Shown here in pieces: positions 52,232-61,927 of a stretch of 64,000 nt of DNA (position 1 is its first letter; every line of letters begins with the position of its first letter). The notes beneath the pieces were generated by a model that saw only the letters and a list, made by a program, of their open reading frames with translations, had not been told where the DNA came from and made no database searches. The stretch is from Herbiconiux flava (GTDB lineage Bacteria > Actinomycetota > Actinomycetes > Actinomycetales > Microbacteriaceae): contig NZ_JACCBM010000001.1 of NCBI RefSeq assembly GCF_013409865.1, positions 3,224,001 through 3,288,000 on the forward strand, read 5' to 3'. The translations under genes and the position numbers were made by a program.

Positions 52232-55137
52232 GATTCATCATGAACGGCGAGCAGCACGAGGCCGAGCCGATCGCCGGGCAGTGCCTGCGCACCTTCATCC
52301 GCGACCAGGGGCACTTCGAGGTGAAGAAGGGCTGCGACTCGGGCGACTGCGGAGCCTGCTCGGTGATCGTCGACGGCACCCCCGTGCACTCGTGCGTGTA
52401 TCCCGCTTACCGCGTCGAGGACCGCGTGGTGACGACCGTGGCCGGGCTCGGCGACCCCGACGACCTGAGCGCGATGCAGCAGAGCTTCGTCGATCACGCA
52501 GGCTTCCAGTGCGGGTACTGCACCGCGGGCATGGTCGTCACGGCGACGACGCTGAAGCCCGAGCAGCTCGACGACCTGCCGCGCCTGATGAAGGGCAACC
52601 TCTGCCGCTGCACCGGGTACCGGGCGGTGGAGGAGTCGATCCGTGCGGGTGTCTGCGCCGGCGCCGGTCTCGCCGACGGGGCGACGCCCGCTCCGGTGGA
52701 GGGGCGGCTGATCACGACGAAGTCCGGTCGTCACGCCCGCGCCGCCGGCGGCACCGACGCGGAGCCGGAGACGACGACGTCGGGGCCGGGTTCGACGCTG
52801 CCCGAGGGGACGCTGCCTGCCGCGACCGTGTCGGAGGCGGTCGAGGCTCCCGCCAGCATCGCCACGCCGCGGACGGTCGGAACCTCGGTGGGCGCGCCCG
52901 CCGGACGGCGGATCGTGACGGGGCGGGAGCCGTACACGCTCGACGTCGCCGTGCCCGGTGTCACGCACCTCAAGCTGCTGCAGTCGCCGCACGCCCACGC
53001 GCGCATCCTCTCGATGGACACCACTGCCGCCGAAGCCCTGCCGGGGGTGCATGCGGTTCTCACCGCGGCCGACTCCCCCGAGCGGCTGTATTCGACGGCC
53101 CGGCACCAGTTCCGCACCGACGACCCCGACGACACGACGCTCTTCGACACCGTGGTGCGGTACCGCGGGCAGCGCATCGCCGCGGTCGTGGCCGACAGCA
53201 TCGCGATCGCCGAGGCGGCCTGCCGGCTGATCGAGGTCGAGTACGAGGTGCTCCCGGCCGTCTTCGACCCCGAGGAGGCCCGGCAGCCCGGGGCTCCCCT
53301 GCTGCACGGCGACCTCGACCCGGTCGTCGCCCGGGTGGCCGAGCCCGAGCGCAACGTGATCGCCTCGGTGCACACCGAGATCGGCTCGGTCGCCGAGGCG
53401 GTGGCCGGAGCATCCGCCCACGTCACCGGCACCTGGCAGACCCACCGCGTCTCGCACGCGGCGCTGGAGACGCACGGCTCGGTCGGCTGGCTCGACGAGG
53501 ACGGCCGGCTCGTCGTGCGGACGAGTTCGCAGGTGCCGTTCCTGGTGCGCGACGAGCTCGCCTACATCTTCGGCCTCGAGCAGGACCGGGTGCGCGTCTT
53601 CACCGCCCGGGTCGGCGGCGGCTTCGGCGGCAAGCAGGAGATCCTGACCGAGGACGTCGTGTCGGCCGCCGTGCTGAAGACGGGGCTCCCCGTGCAGTTC
53701 GAGTTCACGCGGAACGACGAGTTCACGATCGCGCCCTGCCGGCATCCGATGCGGGTGTCGGTCGAGCTCGCGGCCGAGGTCGACGGCACGCTCACCGCCA
53801 TCGCGGTCGACGTGCTGAGCGACACCGGCGCCTACGGCAACCACGGCCCCGGCGTGATGTTCCACAGTGTCGGCGAGACCGTCAGCCTCTACAACGCCCC
53901 GAACAAGAAGGTGGATGCGGAGGTCGTCTACACGAACAACATCCCCTCGGGTGCCTTCCGCGGCTACGGGCTCGGGCAGGTGTCGTTCGCGATCGAGTCG
54001 GCGATGGACGAGCTGGCGCACGAGCTGGGGATGGATCCGTTCGAGCTGCGCCGGCGCAACGTCGTGCGGCCCGGGCAGCAGCTCGTGGCCTCGCACGTCG
54101 AGGGCGACGACCTCGTCTTCGGCAGCTACGGCCTCGACCAGTGCCTCGACCTGACTCAGCAGGCGCTGCAACGCGGCAACGAGGCCGAGATCCCGACGGG
54201 CTCCGGCTGGCGCCTCGGCACCGGCGTCGCCGCGGCGATGATCGCGACCATGCCGCCTCGCGGGCACTTCTCGACCGTCTCCATGACCCTGGAGGCCGAC
54301 GGAACGTACCTGGCCGCGGTCGGCACCGCCGAATTCGGCAACGGCACCACGACGGTGCACACCCAGATCGCGTCGAGCGTGCTCGGCACCTCGGTCGACC
54401 GCATCCGCATCCGGCAGTCGGACACGGACGGTGTGGGGTACGACACCGGCGCGTTCGGCTCGGCGGGTACCGTCGTGGCGGGCAAGGCGTTGCACTCGGC
54501 AGCCACCTCGCTGAAGGCGGCCGTGCTGCGCACCGCCTCCGAGATCGCCGGCGCCTGGAGTGAGGGCCACCTCGAGGGGGACGGCGTACGGATCGGCGAG
54601 ACGTTCGTGCCGCTGACCGACATCGCCGCGCGGGCCGGCGGCAGCCTCACGGCCACGGGGCAGGAGGACGGGGCGAAGCGGTCGATCGCGTTCAACATCC
54701 ACGGATTCCGGGTGGCGGTGAACGAGCTGACCGGCGAGGTGCGCATCCTGCAGTCGGTGCACGCCGCCGACGCCGGCTTCGTGCTGAACCCGGCGCAGCT
54801 GCGCGGGCAGATCGAGGGTGGCGTCGCCCAGGCCATCGGCTCGGCGTTGTACGAGGAGATGATCATGAAGGAGGGACTGGTGACGACTCAGGTGTTCCGG
54901 GCCTATCATCTGCCGCAGCTGGCCGATGTGCCGGTCACCGAGGTGTTCTTCGCCGACACCGACGACTCCGTGGGGCCGTTCGGAGCCAAGTCGATGAGCG
55001 AGGCGCCGTACAACCCGGTGGCTCCGGCGCTGGCGAACGCCGTGCGCGATGCGCTCGGCGTGCGACCCCACGAGCTGCCGCTCTCCCGAGACCGCGTCTG
55101 GCGCCTGGCCGCCGCAGCCCGCGAGCTCGTCGGGTAG
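52228..55137 (+). CDS. Fused 2Fe-2S / molybdopterin subunit of a xanthine dehydrogenase-family hydroxylase
   Basis: 969 aa. Residues 1-165 are the iron-sulfur subunit with [15 protein letters not shown] (plant-type 2Fe-2S) and CGYCTAGM...CRCTGY (second cluster, about 90-130). A linker of about 55 residues rich in Thr/Pro/Glu follows, then the molybdenum domain (about 220-969): [37 protein letters not shown], and the catalytic glutamate in [17 protein letters not shown] near residue 920. Small and large subunits are usually separate in bacterial three-subunit enzymes. Neighbouring Moco genes, xdhC and purine-type deaminases suggest a purine or other N-heterocycle as substrate. Confidence 0.9.
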   Translation: MRFIMNGEQHEAEPIAGQCLRTFIRDQGHFEVKKGCDSGDCGACSVIVDGTPVHSCVYPAYRVEDRVVTTVAGLGDPDDLSAMQQSFVDHAGFQCGYCTAGMVVTATTLKPEQLDDLPRLMKGNLCRCTGYRAVEESIRAGVCAGAGLADGATPAPVEGRLITTKSGRHARAAGGTDAEPETTTSGPGSTLPEGTLPAATVSEAVEAPASIATPRTVGTSVGAPAGRRIVTGREPYTLDVAVPGVTHLKLLQSPHAHARILSMDTTAAEALPGVHAVLTAADSPERLYSTARHQFRTDDPDDTTLFDTVVRYRGQRIAAVVADSIAIAEAACRLIEVEYEVLPAVFDPEEARQPGAPLLHGDLDPVVARVAEPERNVIASVHTEIGSVAEAVAGASAHVTGTWQTHRVSHAALETHGSVGWLDEDGRLVVRTSSQVPFLVRDELAYIFGLEQDRVRVFTARVGGGFGGKQEILTEDVVSAAVLKTGLPVQFEFTRNDEFTIAPCRHPMRVSVELAAEVDGTLTAIAVDVLSDTGAYGNHGPGVMFHSVGETVSLYNAPNKKVDAEVVYTNNIPSGAFRGYGLGQVSFAIESAMDELAHELGMDPFELRRRNVVRPGQQLVASHVEGDDLVFGSYGLDQCLDLTQQALQRGNEAEIPTGSGWRLGTGVAAAMIATMPPRGHFSTVSMTLEADGTYLAAVGTAEFGNGTTTVHTQIASSVLGTSVDRIRIRQSDTDGVGYDTGAFGSAGTVVAGKALHSAATSLKAAVLRTASEIAGAWSEGHLEGDGVRIGETFVPLTDIAARAGGSLTATGQEDGAKRSIAFNIHGFRVAVNELTGEVRILQSVHAADAGFVLNPAQLRGQIEGGVAQAIGSALYEEMIMKEGLVTTQVFRAYHLPQLADVPVTEVFFADTDDSVGPFGAKSMSEAPYNPVAPALANAVRDALGVRPHELPLSRDRVWRLAAAARELVG

Positions 55138-55170
55138 CCGCCCTCCCCTGGTCCCGCCTGAAAGAACGAC

Positions 55171-56073
55171 CTAGGGGCGCGCGGGGAGCGGGACGGGCGG
55201 GCGGAGCGCGCGTGCGGCGGCGGCGCGGATGGCGGCCGCCGCCTGGTCGAGCGCTCGGGTGCGCAGCTGCCACTGCTGCCAGTACAGCGGCACGTCGATG
55301 TACGCCCCGCGCGAGAGCTCGACCAGTCCCTCCGGCGGCCGCTGCAGGTCGGGGATCATCCCCCAGCCGAGCCCCAGCCGCACCGCCTCCACGAAGTCCG
55401 TCGAACCGGGCACGTAGTGCCGCGGCGGATCGAGCGAGGCCCCACCGGGCAGGGTGCGGAGGAAGCGGTGCTGCAGCTCGTCCCGGCGGTCGAAGACGAC
55501 CATGGGCGCCTGGGAGAAGTCGCGCGGTGAGTCGCCGAACCAGCGCGACACGAAGGCGGGAGTGGCGAGCGGCTGGTAGCGCATGGCGCCGAGGAGCTCG
55601 GACGAGCATCCCTGCACCGGGGTGGCCGTCGCGCTGACCGCGGCCATCACGGCCCCGTCCCGCAGCAGTTCGGCCGTGTGGGACTCGTCCTCCCGTACCA
55701 GTTCGAAGACGATCGAGTCGGCCAACGGGGCGAGCGCGGGCAGCAGCCAGGTGGAGAGCGAGTCGGCGTTCACCGCCAGCGGAAGGCGTGCCGGCGACAG
55801 AGAGCCAGAGGTGTCGTCCCCGCCCAGCTCATCCGAGACATCCGCCGTGAGCGCCTCGAGCTGCCGGGCCAGCCGGAGCACCGCCCGACCGGACTCGGTG
55901 GGAGCGACCGGTCGACTGCGGCGCAGCAGCACCCGTCCGGTCTCGCTCTCGAGCGCCTTGATGCGCTGAGACACGGCCGACGGCGTGACCGAGAGCACGC
56001 GCGCCGCCGCGTCGAACGACCCCTCGTCGACGGCAGCCCGAAGAGCCTGCAGGTGAGCGGAATCGAAGTTCAC
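55171..56073 (-). CDS. lysG: LysR-type regulator LysG/ArgP
   Basis: 300 aa. N-terminal winged helix-turn-helix (LQALRAAVDEGSFDAAARVL, VTPSAVSQRIKALESETGRV, about residues 8-50) and a C-terminal co-effector domain with LPLAVNADSLSTWLLPAL, the pattern of LysG/ArgP. It should activate the divergent lysE exporter in response to intracellular basic amino acids. GTG start with TAGCAT 7 nt upstream. A CTAATG-N12-CATTAG inverted repeat lies between the two genes. Confidence 0.93.
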   Translation of the reverse strand: MNFDSAHLQALRAAVDEGSFDAAARVLSVTPSAVSQRIKALESETGRVLLRRSRPVAPTESGRAVLRLARQLEALTADVSDELGGDDTSGSLSPARLPLAVNADSLSTWLLPALAPLADSIVFELVREDESHTAELLRDGAVMAAVSATATPVQGCSSELLGAMRYQPLATPAFVSRWFGDSPRDFSQAPMVVFDRRDELQHRFLRTLPGGASLDPPRHYVPGSTDFVEAVRLGLGWGMIPDLQRPPEGLVELSRGAYIDVPLYWQQWQLRTRALDQAAAAIRAAAARALRPPVPLPARP

Positions 56074-56080
56074 ATAAGCG

Positions 56081-56086
56081 ATGCTA
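56081..56086 (-). promoter_or_regulatory. -10 box of leaderless lysG promoter
   Basis: TAGCAT followed by 7 nt and GTG at 56073; overlaps the left arm of the probable LysG site. Confidence 0.5.
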
Positions 56087-56107
56087 ATGCAGCTTCAGGA
56101 ACATTAG
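56084..56107. promoter_or_regulatory. Probable LysG binding site
   Basis: CTAATG (56084-56089) and CATTAG (56102-56107), perfect 6-bp arms with a 12-bp centre, between lysG and lysE. It overlaps the lysG -10 box and ends about 26 bp before the lysE -10 box, a normal arrangement for autorepression and activation of the divergent gene. Confidence 0.5.
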
Positions 56108-56132
56108 CTGGACCAGTGCGAGCAGCGCCGCA

Positions 56133-56138
56133 TACCGT
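56133..56138 (+). promoter_or_regulatory. -10 box of leaderless lysE promoter
   Basis: TACCGT followed by 6 nt and GTG at 56145. Confidence 0.5.
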
Positions 56139-56144
56139 CGACCT

Positions 56145-56756
56145 GTGACCGACCTCCTCCCCGTCTTCGCCGGCCTCGGCTTCGGCCTCTCGCTGATCGT
56201 CGCGATCGGCGCCCAGAACGCGTTCGTGCTGCGGCAGGGGCTGCTGCGCCGGCACATCCTGCCGGTCGTGGCCGTGTGCGCACTGTCCGACGCCGTGCTG
56301 ATCGCACTCGGCATCAGCGGTCTCGGCCTGGTGTTCGAGCGACTCCCGGTGCTCATGGTGATCGCGCGCATCGCGGGGGCGGCGTTCCTGATCGTCTACG
56401 GCTTCCTCGCCGCGCGCCGGGCGCTGCGGCCGGCCGCGCTCGGCGAGGAGGGGCCGAGATCGTCCGCGGGTCTCGCCGCCACGATCAGCACCGCTCTGGC
56501 TCTGACCTGGCTGAACCCGCACGTCTACCTCGACACCGTGGTGCTGCTCGGCTCGGTCGCGAACTCGCACGGCGACTCCCGATGGCTGTTCGGGCTGGGT
56601 GCGATGGCAGGCAGCGTCATCTGGTTCACCGCACTCGGCTTCGGCGCGCGACTGCTGCAGCCGATCTTCGCCCGGCCGGGCGCGTGGCGGGTGCTCGACG
56701 GCATCATCGCCCTCGTGATGCTCGCGATCGCGGCGTCGCTCCTCCTCGGGCTCTGA
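56145..56756 (+). CDS. lysE: LysE-type basic amino acid exporter
   Basis: 203 aa inner-membrane exporter for lysine and arginine. Six hydrophobic segments; the LysE signature GLSLIVAIGAQNAFVLRQGLLR is at about residues 13-34, and ALTWLNPHVYLDTVVLLGSVA near 120-140 is the family-conserved NPHVYLDT stretch. GTG start without RBS. Divergent from lysG, the standard exporter/regulator pair that prevents toxic build-up during growth on peptides. Confidence 0.95.
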   Translation: MTDLLPVFAGLGFGLSLIVAIGAQNAFVLRQGLLRRHILPVVAVCALSDAVLIALGISGLGLVFERLPVLMVIARIAGAAFLIVYGFLAARRALRPAALGEEGPRSSAGLAATISTALALTWLNPHVYLDTVVLLGSVANSHGDSRWLFGLGAMAGSVIWFTALGFGARLLQPIFARPGAWRVLDGIIALVMLAIAASLLLGL

Positions 56757-56796
56757 CCCGGGCGGCGACAGCGCCGGCGCCGGCGCGGGCGACACC

Positions 56797-56878
<82 letters not shown>

Positions 56879-56880
56879 AG

Positions 56881-58254
56881 CTACCCCAGCAGCGCCGAGA
56901 CCGCCCGCGAAACCCCCCGCGCGACCGACGCCGACGACACCCGCACCAGCGCCCCGTCCCGCACGACCTCCCGCCCGTTCACGAGCAGCAGCGCCAGCGG
57001 CGGCTGCGACCCCAGCGTCAGCGCCGCGACCGGGTCGACGATCCCCGCGTGGGCCACCCCGTCGACCTTCCACAGCGCCAGATCGGCCAGCTTCCCGACC
57101 TCGATCGACCCGATCTCCGCGTCACGCCCGAGCACCCGGGCCCCGCCCATGGTCGCGATCCGCAGCCCGTCCCGGCCGGTCATCGCGGTCGCTCCGCCGC
57201 GGAGGCGATTGACGAGCACCGACATCCGGATCTCGGTCCCGAGCTCCCCCGACTCGTTCGACGCCGATCCGTCCACACCGAGGCCGACCGGCACCCCGGC
57301 GGCGAGCAGCTGTGGAATGGGAGCGATCCCGGCGGCGAGCCGGGCATTCGACGAGGGGCAGTGCGCGACTCCGGTGCCGGTGGCCGCGAACCGGGCGATG
57401 GCGGGTTCGTCGAGGTGCACGCAGTGCGCCATCCAGACGTCCTCACCCAGCCAGCCGAGGTCCTCCAGGTACTGGGTGGGCGTGCGCCCGAAACGAGCGA
57501 GGCAGAACGCGTCCTCCTCCACCGTCTCGCTGCCGTGGGTGTGCAGCCGCACCGAACCGGGCAGGCTCCGCGCGAGCACCGCGGCCTCGCGCAGCAGGTC
57601 GCCCGTGACCGAGAACGGCGAGCACGGTGCGATCGCGATCCGCACCATCGACGAGCGCGACGGGTCGTGGAAGTCGGCCACCGCATCCGCACTCGCCTGG
57701 AGCGCGGCGGCGGTGGTCTCGACGGCGAAGTCGGGCGGCAGGCCGCCCTGCGAGGCCCCGAGGTCCATCGAGCCGCGCGTGCCGTGCAGACGCACGCCGA
57801 TCGTGGCGGCCGCGTCGACGATCGAGCCGAGGATGTCGCCGCCACCCCGCGGGAAGACGTAGTGGTGGTCGGCCATCGTGGTGCAGCCCGAGAGCGCCCC
57901 GACAGCGAGCCCGCCGAGCGCACCGGGCCCGACGGTGTCGGCCGTGATCCGCGACCAGGTCGGGTACAGCGCGGTCAGCCAGTCGAACAGGATGGCGTCC
58001 TGCGCGATCCCCCGCGTCAGCCACTGGTACAGGTGATGGTGGGTGTTCACGAGCCCGGGCGTCAGCAGGTGCCCGCTCGCGTCGACGCGGGTGACGGATG
58101 CTCCCGCCGACCACGAGGCCGGCGCCGCCCCTGCCCCGACCGCCACGATGTCGGTGCCCTCGATCACCACGTGACCCGAGACGTGCTCGGTGCCGGCGGC
58201 GTCGACGGTGGCGACGTATGCGTTCTCGATGATCGTGCGGGCGGGTTCGGTCAC
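56881..58254 (-). CDS. 8-oxoguanine deaminase-like amidohydrolase
   Basis: 457 aa zinc-dependent deaminase of the ATZ/TRZ group. Metal ligands are all present: LVNTHHHLYQWLTRG (about 68-82), HTHGSET (about 232), HCVHLDE (about 265) and GVDGSASNESG with the Asp (about 320). The NTHHHLYQxLTRG form is characteristic of 8-oxoguanine/guanine-type deaminases. GTG start overlapping the xdhC stop (GTGA). Probably removes the amino group from a purine so that the product can be oxidised by the hydroxylase. Confidence 0.88.
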   Translation of the reverse strand: MTEPARTIIENAYVATVDAAGTEHVSGHVVIEGTDIVAVGAGAAPASWSAGASVTRVDASGHLLTPGLVNTHHHLYQWLTRGIAQDAILFDWLTALYPTWSRITADTVGPGALGGLAVGALSGCTTMADHHYVFPRGGGDILGSIVDAAATIGVRLHGTRGSMDLGASQGGLPPDFAVETTAAALQASADAVADFHDPSRSSMVRIAIAPCSPFSVTGDLLREAAVLARSLPGSVRLHTHGSETVEEDAFCLARFGRTPTQYLEDLGWLGEDVWMAHCVHLDEPAIARFAATGTGVAHCPSSNARLAAGIAPIPQLLAAGVPVGLGVDGSASNESGELGTEIRMSVLVNRLRGGATAMTGRDGLRIATMGGARVLGRDAEIGSIEVGKLADLALWKVDGVAHAGIVDPVAALTLGSQPPLALLLVNGREVVRDGALVRVSSASVARGVSRAVSALLG

Positions 58255-59396
58255 GAGAGGCTCCGGATCTGGTCGGACGGGGACGGGACGGCGGACGGCG
58301 CGGGAACGGCAGACGGGACCGCGGAGTGGATGGCGCCTCGAGTCTCCCGCAGCGGGCTTCCCGAGGCGCGGCTGCGCGCCGCGATCACCTCCGCGAGGAT
58401 CGACACGGCGGTCTCCTCGGGCGACGACGCCCCGAGATCGAGGCCGATCGGCGAGTGCAGCCGCGCCAGCGACTCCTCGGCGACGCCGTGCACACGCAGC
58501 GCGGCGAGCCGCCGCTCGTGCGTCGCACGCGAGCCCATCGCTCCGACGTAGGCCACGTCGAGCGCCAGCGCCGCCTCGATCAGGGGCACGTCGAACTTGT
58601 CGTCGTGGGTCAGGATGCACAGCACCGTGCGCTCGTCGACCTCGGTCTCGGCGAGGAAGTCGGTGGGCCACCGGCTCACGACCTCGGCGGACGGGAAGCG
58701 CTCGGGGGTCGCGAACACCGGTCGGGCGTCGCAGACGGTGACCCGGTAGCCGAGCAGGGCGGCGGCGTTCGACAGCGCGATCGAGAAGTCGACGGCGCCG
58801 AAGACGATCATCCGGGCCGGGGGCGCGCTGACGAGCAGCACCGTCTGCACGAGTTCGCCGTCGCAGTCGACCAGGCGGCGCGCCGAGCGGCCGCGGTGCA
58901 CGGCCGCGACGAGCTCCGAGCGGATGCGCTGCCGCCGCGCATCCGGAGCCCCACCCGACCCGGCCGGAAGCTCACCCGACGCCGTCAGCACCTCGACGGT
59001 CCCCGAGGGCGACAGCATCAGCGCGAGCCCCGCAGCCCGCCCGTCGCGCGCGAGCCGCAGCTCGTCGAGGAGTGGAGCGTCGTCGGTGTCGAGCGGACGC
59101 ACGACGACCGTGAGCCGCCCTCCGCACGACAGCCCGACCGCGAACGCGTCGTCGTCGGTGAACCCGAAGGTGCAGATCTCAGCGGTGCCCGACACGAGCG
59201 CCGAGGTGCAGGCGTCGTAGACCGCGCCCTCGACGCAGCCGCCCGAGATGCTGCCGATCACACGCCCGAGGTCGTCGACCGCCATCGAGGTGCCGAGGGC
59301 CCGCGGAGCACTGCCGTCGACCTCGATGACGGTGGCGACGGCGAGGCGCCGACCTTCGCCGAGGGCGTCGAGCAGAGCGGATGCCAGTTCGAGCAT
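58251..59396 (-). CDS. xdhC: XdhC/CoxI family protein
   Basis: 381 aa maturation factor that binds and sulfurates Moco for xanthine dehydrogenase-type enzymes. N-terminal XdhC/CoxI domain LAVATVIEVDGSAPRALGTS and GSISGGCVEGAVYDAC (about 44-60), and a C-terminal Rossmann-like domain MIVFGAVDFSIALSNAAALLGY with ILTHDDKFDVPLIEAAL and YVGAMGSRATHERRLAAL. Start at 59396 chosen for the GGAGG RBS 7 nt upstream. It belongs with the hydroxylase at 51.2-55.1 kb although it lies on the other strand. Confidence 0.92.
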   Translation of the reverse strand: MLELASALLDALGEGRRLAVATVIEVDGSAPRALGTSMAVDDLGRVIGSISGGCVEGAVYDACTSALVSGTAEICTFGFTDDDAFAVGLSCGGRLTVVVRPLDTDDAPLLDELRLARDGRAAGLALMLSPSGTVEVLTASGELPAGSGGAPDARRQRIRSELVAAVHRGRSARRLVDCDGELVQTVLLVSAPPARMIVFGAVDFSIALSNAAALLGYRVTVCDARPVFATPERFPSAEVVSRWPTDFLAETEVDERTVLCILTHDDKFDVPLIEAALALDVAYVGAMGSRATHERRLAALRVHGVAEESLARLHSPIGLDLGASSPEETAVSILAEVIAARSRASGSPLRETRGAIHSAVPSAVPAPSAVPSPSDQIRSLS

Positions 59397-59470
59397 CAGT
59401 CCACCTCCATCGACGCCGCGGCTCCTGGTGCGCGCCGCGTCATCAGCCTGACACATGACTCTGTTAGACA

Positions 59471-60862
59471 ATGCGCATGCTGATCATCACCGACGCCACG
59501 CGCATCCTGGTCGACGCCGAGACCGAGCTCGAGGGCGACGAAGCCCGCCGCTTCGTGGTAAGCGAGACCGTACCGACGAGCCGCACCGCGCCGAGCACCG
59601 ACGCCACCCCGACCACCGCGGCCACCCCGGCCACCGCAACCACCGCAGCCACGAGCACCGAACACCTCGACGCCGCCGGCTGCGTCATCACCCCCGGCCT
59701 CGTGAACGCCCATCACCACCTCCTGCAGACCGCCTTCCGCACCTTCCCGGGCACCCGCGGCGTGCCGATGCACGTCTGGCTGCCCACCATGGCCGCCGCG
59801 TATGCCGCGATCGGCATAGACCCCGAGAGTGCCGGTGTCGCCGCCCGGGCTGGAGTCGCCGAGGGCCTGCTCAGCGGCGTCACGACCATCGCCGACCACC
59901 ACCTGAACTGGCCGGCCGGCGCGAGCGTCGACGACACGGTGGCCATCGCCCGCAGCACCGCCGACGCGGCCCGCGGCCTCGGCGCCCGCCTCGCCTTCGT
60001 GCGCGGATCGGCCCGGGATGACCCCGAACAGGCCGCGGCCTCCGCCGACGCCATCGCGACCGCACTGCTGAGCGGGGCCGGCGACGGCGACGGGGTCACC
60101 GAGGACGGCCTCCTCCAGGTCGCCGTCGGCCCGGCCGGCGTGCACAGCGACTCCGAGGCCACCTTCCGCCTGCTCGGCGAGGTCGCGGCGGCCCACGGCC
60201 TCCGCCGCCGCACCCAGGCGAACGAGCAGGTCGACGTCGCCATCGCGCTCGAGAAGTACGGCCGCCGCCCGATCGCCCTGCTCGAGGAGTGGGGCTGGCT
60301 CGCCGACGACGTCACCGTCGCCCACCTCTGCGCCGTCACCGACGACGAGATCGCACTGCTCGCCGAGCGCGGCGTCACCGCGACCCACGCCCCCGGCTGC
60401 GACCTGCCGATGGGCTGGGGGATCGCCCCGGTCGCGGCCCTCCGCGCAGCCGGCATCACCGTCGGCCTGGGCACGAGCGGCGGCGGCAGCAACGACGCCG
60501 GTCACCTGCTGGCGGATGCGCGGCTCGCCCTGCAGGTCGCCCCCCTCGTCGGCCCCCCACTCGATGCGCGAACGGTGCTCGGCATGGCCACCGAGGGCTC
60601 GGCGACCGGCCTCGGGCGCGCCGAACTCGGCCACCTGCGCCCGGGCGCCGCCGCGGACCTCTGCGTCTGGGACGTCACGGGCGTCGCCGACGCGGGGGTG
60701 GCCGACCCGATCGCCGGCCTGCTCTGGACGAATCCCGGCCGCCGCCCCCGGCACGTCGTGGTGGCGGGCCGGGTGGTCGTGAAGGACTACGAGCTGGTCG
60801 GCCACGACGAGCGCGCGCTGGCCGCCGACGTGGCCGAGCTGCTGGCGGCGCGGGTGCGGTGA
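59471..60862 (+). CDS. Amidohydrolase-like protein lacking expected metal ligands
   Basis: 463 aa, same overall family as the deaminase at 56881-58254. The first metal site is kept (VNAHHHLLQTAFRTF, about 79), as is the later His (VAHLCAVTDDE). The usual HTH/HxxE segment reads RRTQANEQVD (60211-60240 region), so both histidines are replaced, and the catalytic Asp position reads GLGTSGGGSNDAG, Ser in place of Asp. It also has a low-complexity Thr/Ala/Pro insertion (about 35-62). Either a non-catalytic paralogue or an enzyme using a different metal arrangement. Start ATG 59471 or 59477; GACTCT upstream may be a -10. Confidence 0.85.
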   Translation: MRMLIITDATRILVDAETELEGDEARRFVVSETVPTSRTAPSTDATPTTAATPATATTAATSTEHLDAAGCVITPGLVNAHHHLLQTAFRTFPGTRGVPMHVWLPTMAAAYAAIGIDPESAGVAARAGVAEGLLSGVTTIADHHLNWPAGASVDDTVAIARSTADAARGLGARLAFVRGSARDDPEQAAASADAIATALLSGAGDGDGVTEDGLLQVAVGPAGVHSDSEATFRLLGEVAAAHGLRRRTQANEQVDVAIALEKYGRRPIALLEEWGWLADDVTVAHLCAVTDDEIALLAERGVTATHAPGCDLPMGWGIAPVAALRAAGITVGLGTSGGGSNDAGHLLADARLALQVAPLVGPPLDARTVLGMATEGSATGLGRAELGHLRPGAAADLCVWDVTGVADAGVADPIAGLLWTNPGRRPRHVVVAGRVVVKDYELVGHDERALAADVAELLAARVR

Positions 60863-60894
60863 CGAGGCCGCTGCCGACCGCGCATCCCTAGCTC

Positions 60895-60913
60895 GTCTAC
60901 ACATATGTCTAAC
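60895..60913. promoter_or_regulatory. AT-rich imperfect palindrome between convergent genes
   Basis: Centred on ACATATGT with flanks GTCT-AC and CTAAC, bounded by CTAG tetramers. It lies in the 87-base gap between two convergent genes, where no promoter is expected. The half-site GTTAGACA also occurs at 59463-59470, just before the gene at 59471. Confidence 0.3.
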
Positions 60914-60949
60914 TAGTGACCGTGCTCACTACACGACTGGCGAACGACC

Positions 60950-61927
60950 TCACAGCTCCAGCACCAGCCGGGGGCAGGCGGCGCGCGAGACGCAGATCAT
61001 CATGACCTCGTTGTCCTCCTGCTCGGCCGGGGTGAGCACCGAGTCGCGGTGATCCACCTCGCCCGAGACGACGGGGGTCTCGCAGGTGCCGCAGGTGCCC
61101 TCGCGGCACGAGGAGAGCACCAGCACGCCCGCCTCCTCCACGACGTCGAGGATCGAGCGGTCGGGCGGCACCTCGAGGGTCATGCCCGACAGCTCGAGCT
61201 CGACCTCGAACGACTCCTGGCGCACCGGCTCGGTGACCTCGCGGGCCTCGAAGCGCTCGAGGTGCAGCGCGTCGGGCGGCCAGCCGGCGTCGAGGGCGAC
61301 CTGCTCGAGCTCGGTGAGCATCCGGGCCGGGCCGCAGCAGTAGACGGCGACCGGCGCCGACGGGGTTCCGCCGCTCAGGGTCGACAGCGCGAAGCGGTGG
61401 CCGAGCTCGGAGGTGTAGACCGACACGCGGTCTCCGTACGCGGCGACGAGCTCGTCGACGAAGGGCATCCGCTCGAGCGACCGCCCCGCGTAGGCGAGTG
61501 TGAACGGGATGCCCGCGGCGTCGGCCGCCCTCATCATGGGCAGCAGCGGAGTGATGCCGATCCCGCCCGCGACGAAGGCGTACGAGCCGCCCGGCGGCAC
61601 CGCGTGCAGCCCGAAGTGGTTCAGCGGACCCCGGACGCGGAGGCGGTCGCCCTCCCGAACGTGGGCGTGCAGGTGCTCGGAGCCGCCGCGTCCGTCGGGC
61701 TCGCGCAGCACCGCGACCTGGTAGACGCTGCGATCGGCCGGGTCGCCGCAGAGGGAGTACTGCCGCTCGACCCCGGGCTGCACCTCGACGTCGAGGTGGG
61801 CGCCGGGCTGCCACGGCGGCAGCTCCGATCCGTCGGCGGCCCGCAGGGTCAGCAGCACGACGTCGGTGGCGACCGGCCGGGCGGAGGCCACCACGGCGTC
61901 GATCTCGGGCAGGGTCAGGGCGCTCAT
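60950..61927 (-). CDS. PDR/VanB-type oxidoreductase (flavin, NAD(P)H, 2Fe-2S)
   Basis: 325 aa electron-transfer protein of the phthalate dioxygenase reductase class. Flavin domain RQYSLCGDPADRSVYQVAVL (about 50), NAD domain FVAGGIGITPLLPMMRAA (about 118-135) and VYCCGPARML, and a C-terminal ferredoxin with SSCREGTCGTCETPVVSGEVDHRD and MICVSRA. It would feed electrons to a Rieske-type oxygenase, but no oxygenase gene is in the window. ATG overlaps the stop of the cupin regulator (ATGA), so the two are one operon. Confidence 0.92.
   Translation of the reverse strand: MSALTLPEIDAVVASARPVATDVVLLTLRAADGSELPPWQPGAHLDVEVQPGVERQYSLCGDPADRSVYQVAVLREPDGRGGSEHLHAHVREGDRLRVRGPLNHFGLHAVPPGGSYAFVAGGIGITPLLPMMRAADAAGIPFTLAYAGRSLERMPFVDELVAAYGDRVSVYTSELGHRFALSTLSGGTPSAPVAVYCCGPARMLTELEQVALDAGWPPDALHLERFEAREVTEPVRQESFEVELELSGMTLEVPPDRSILDVVEEAGVLVLSSCREGTCGTCETPVVSGEVDHRDSVLTPAEQEDNEVMMICVSRAACPRLVLEL

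Noticed and set aside
52081..55071. 996-codon open frame antisense to the molybdenum hydroxylase
   Set aside because: Antisense shadow of a gene with clear Fe-S and Mo motifs; composition is His/Arg/Gly rich with no domain.
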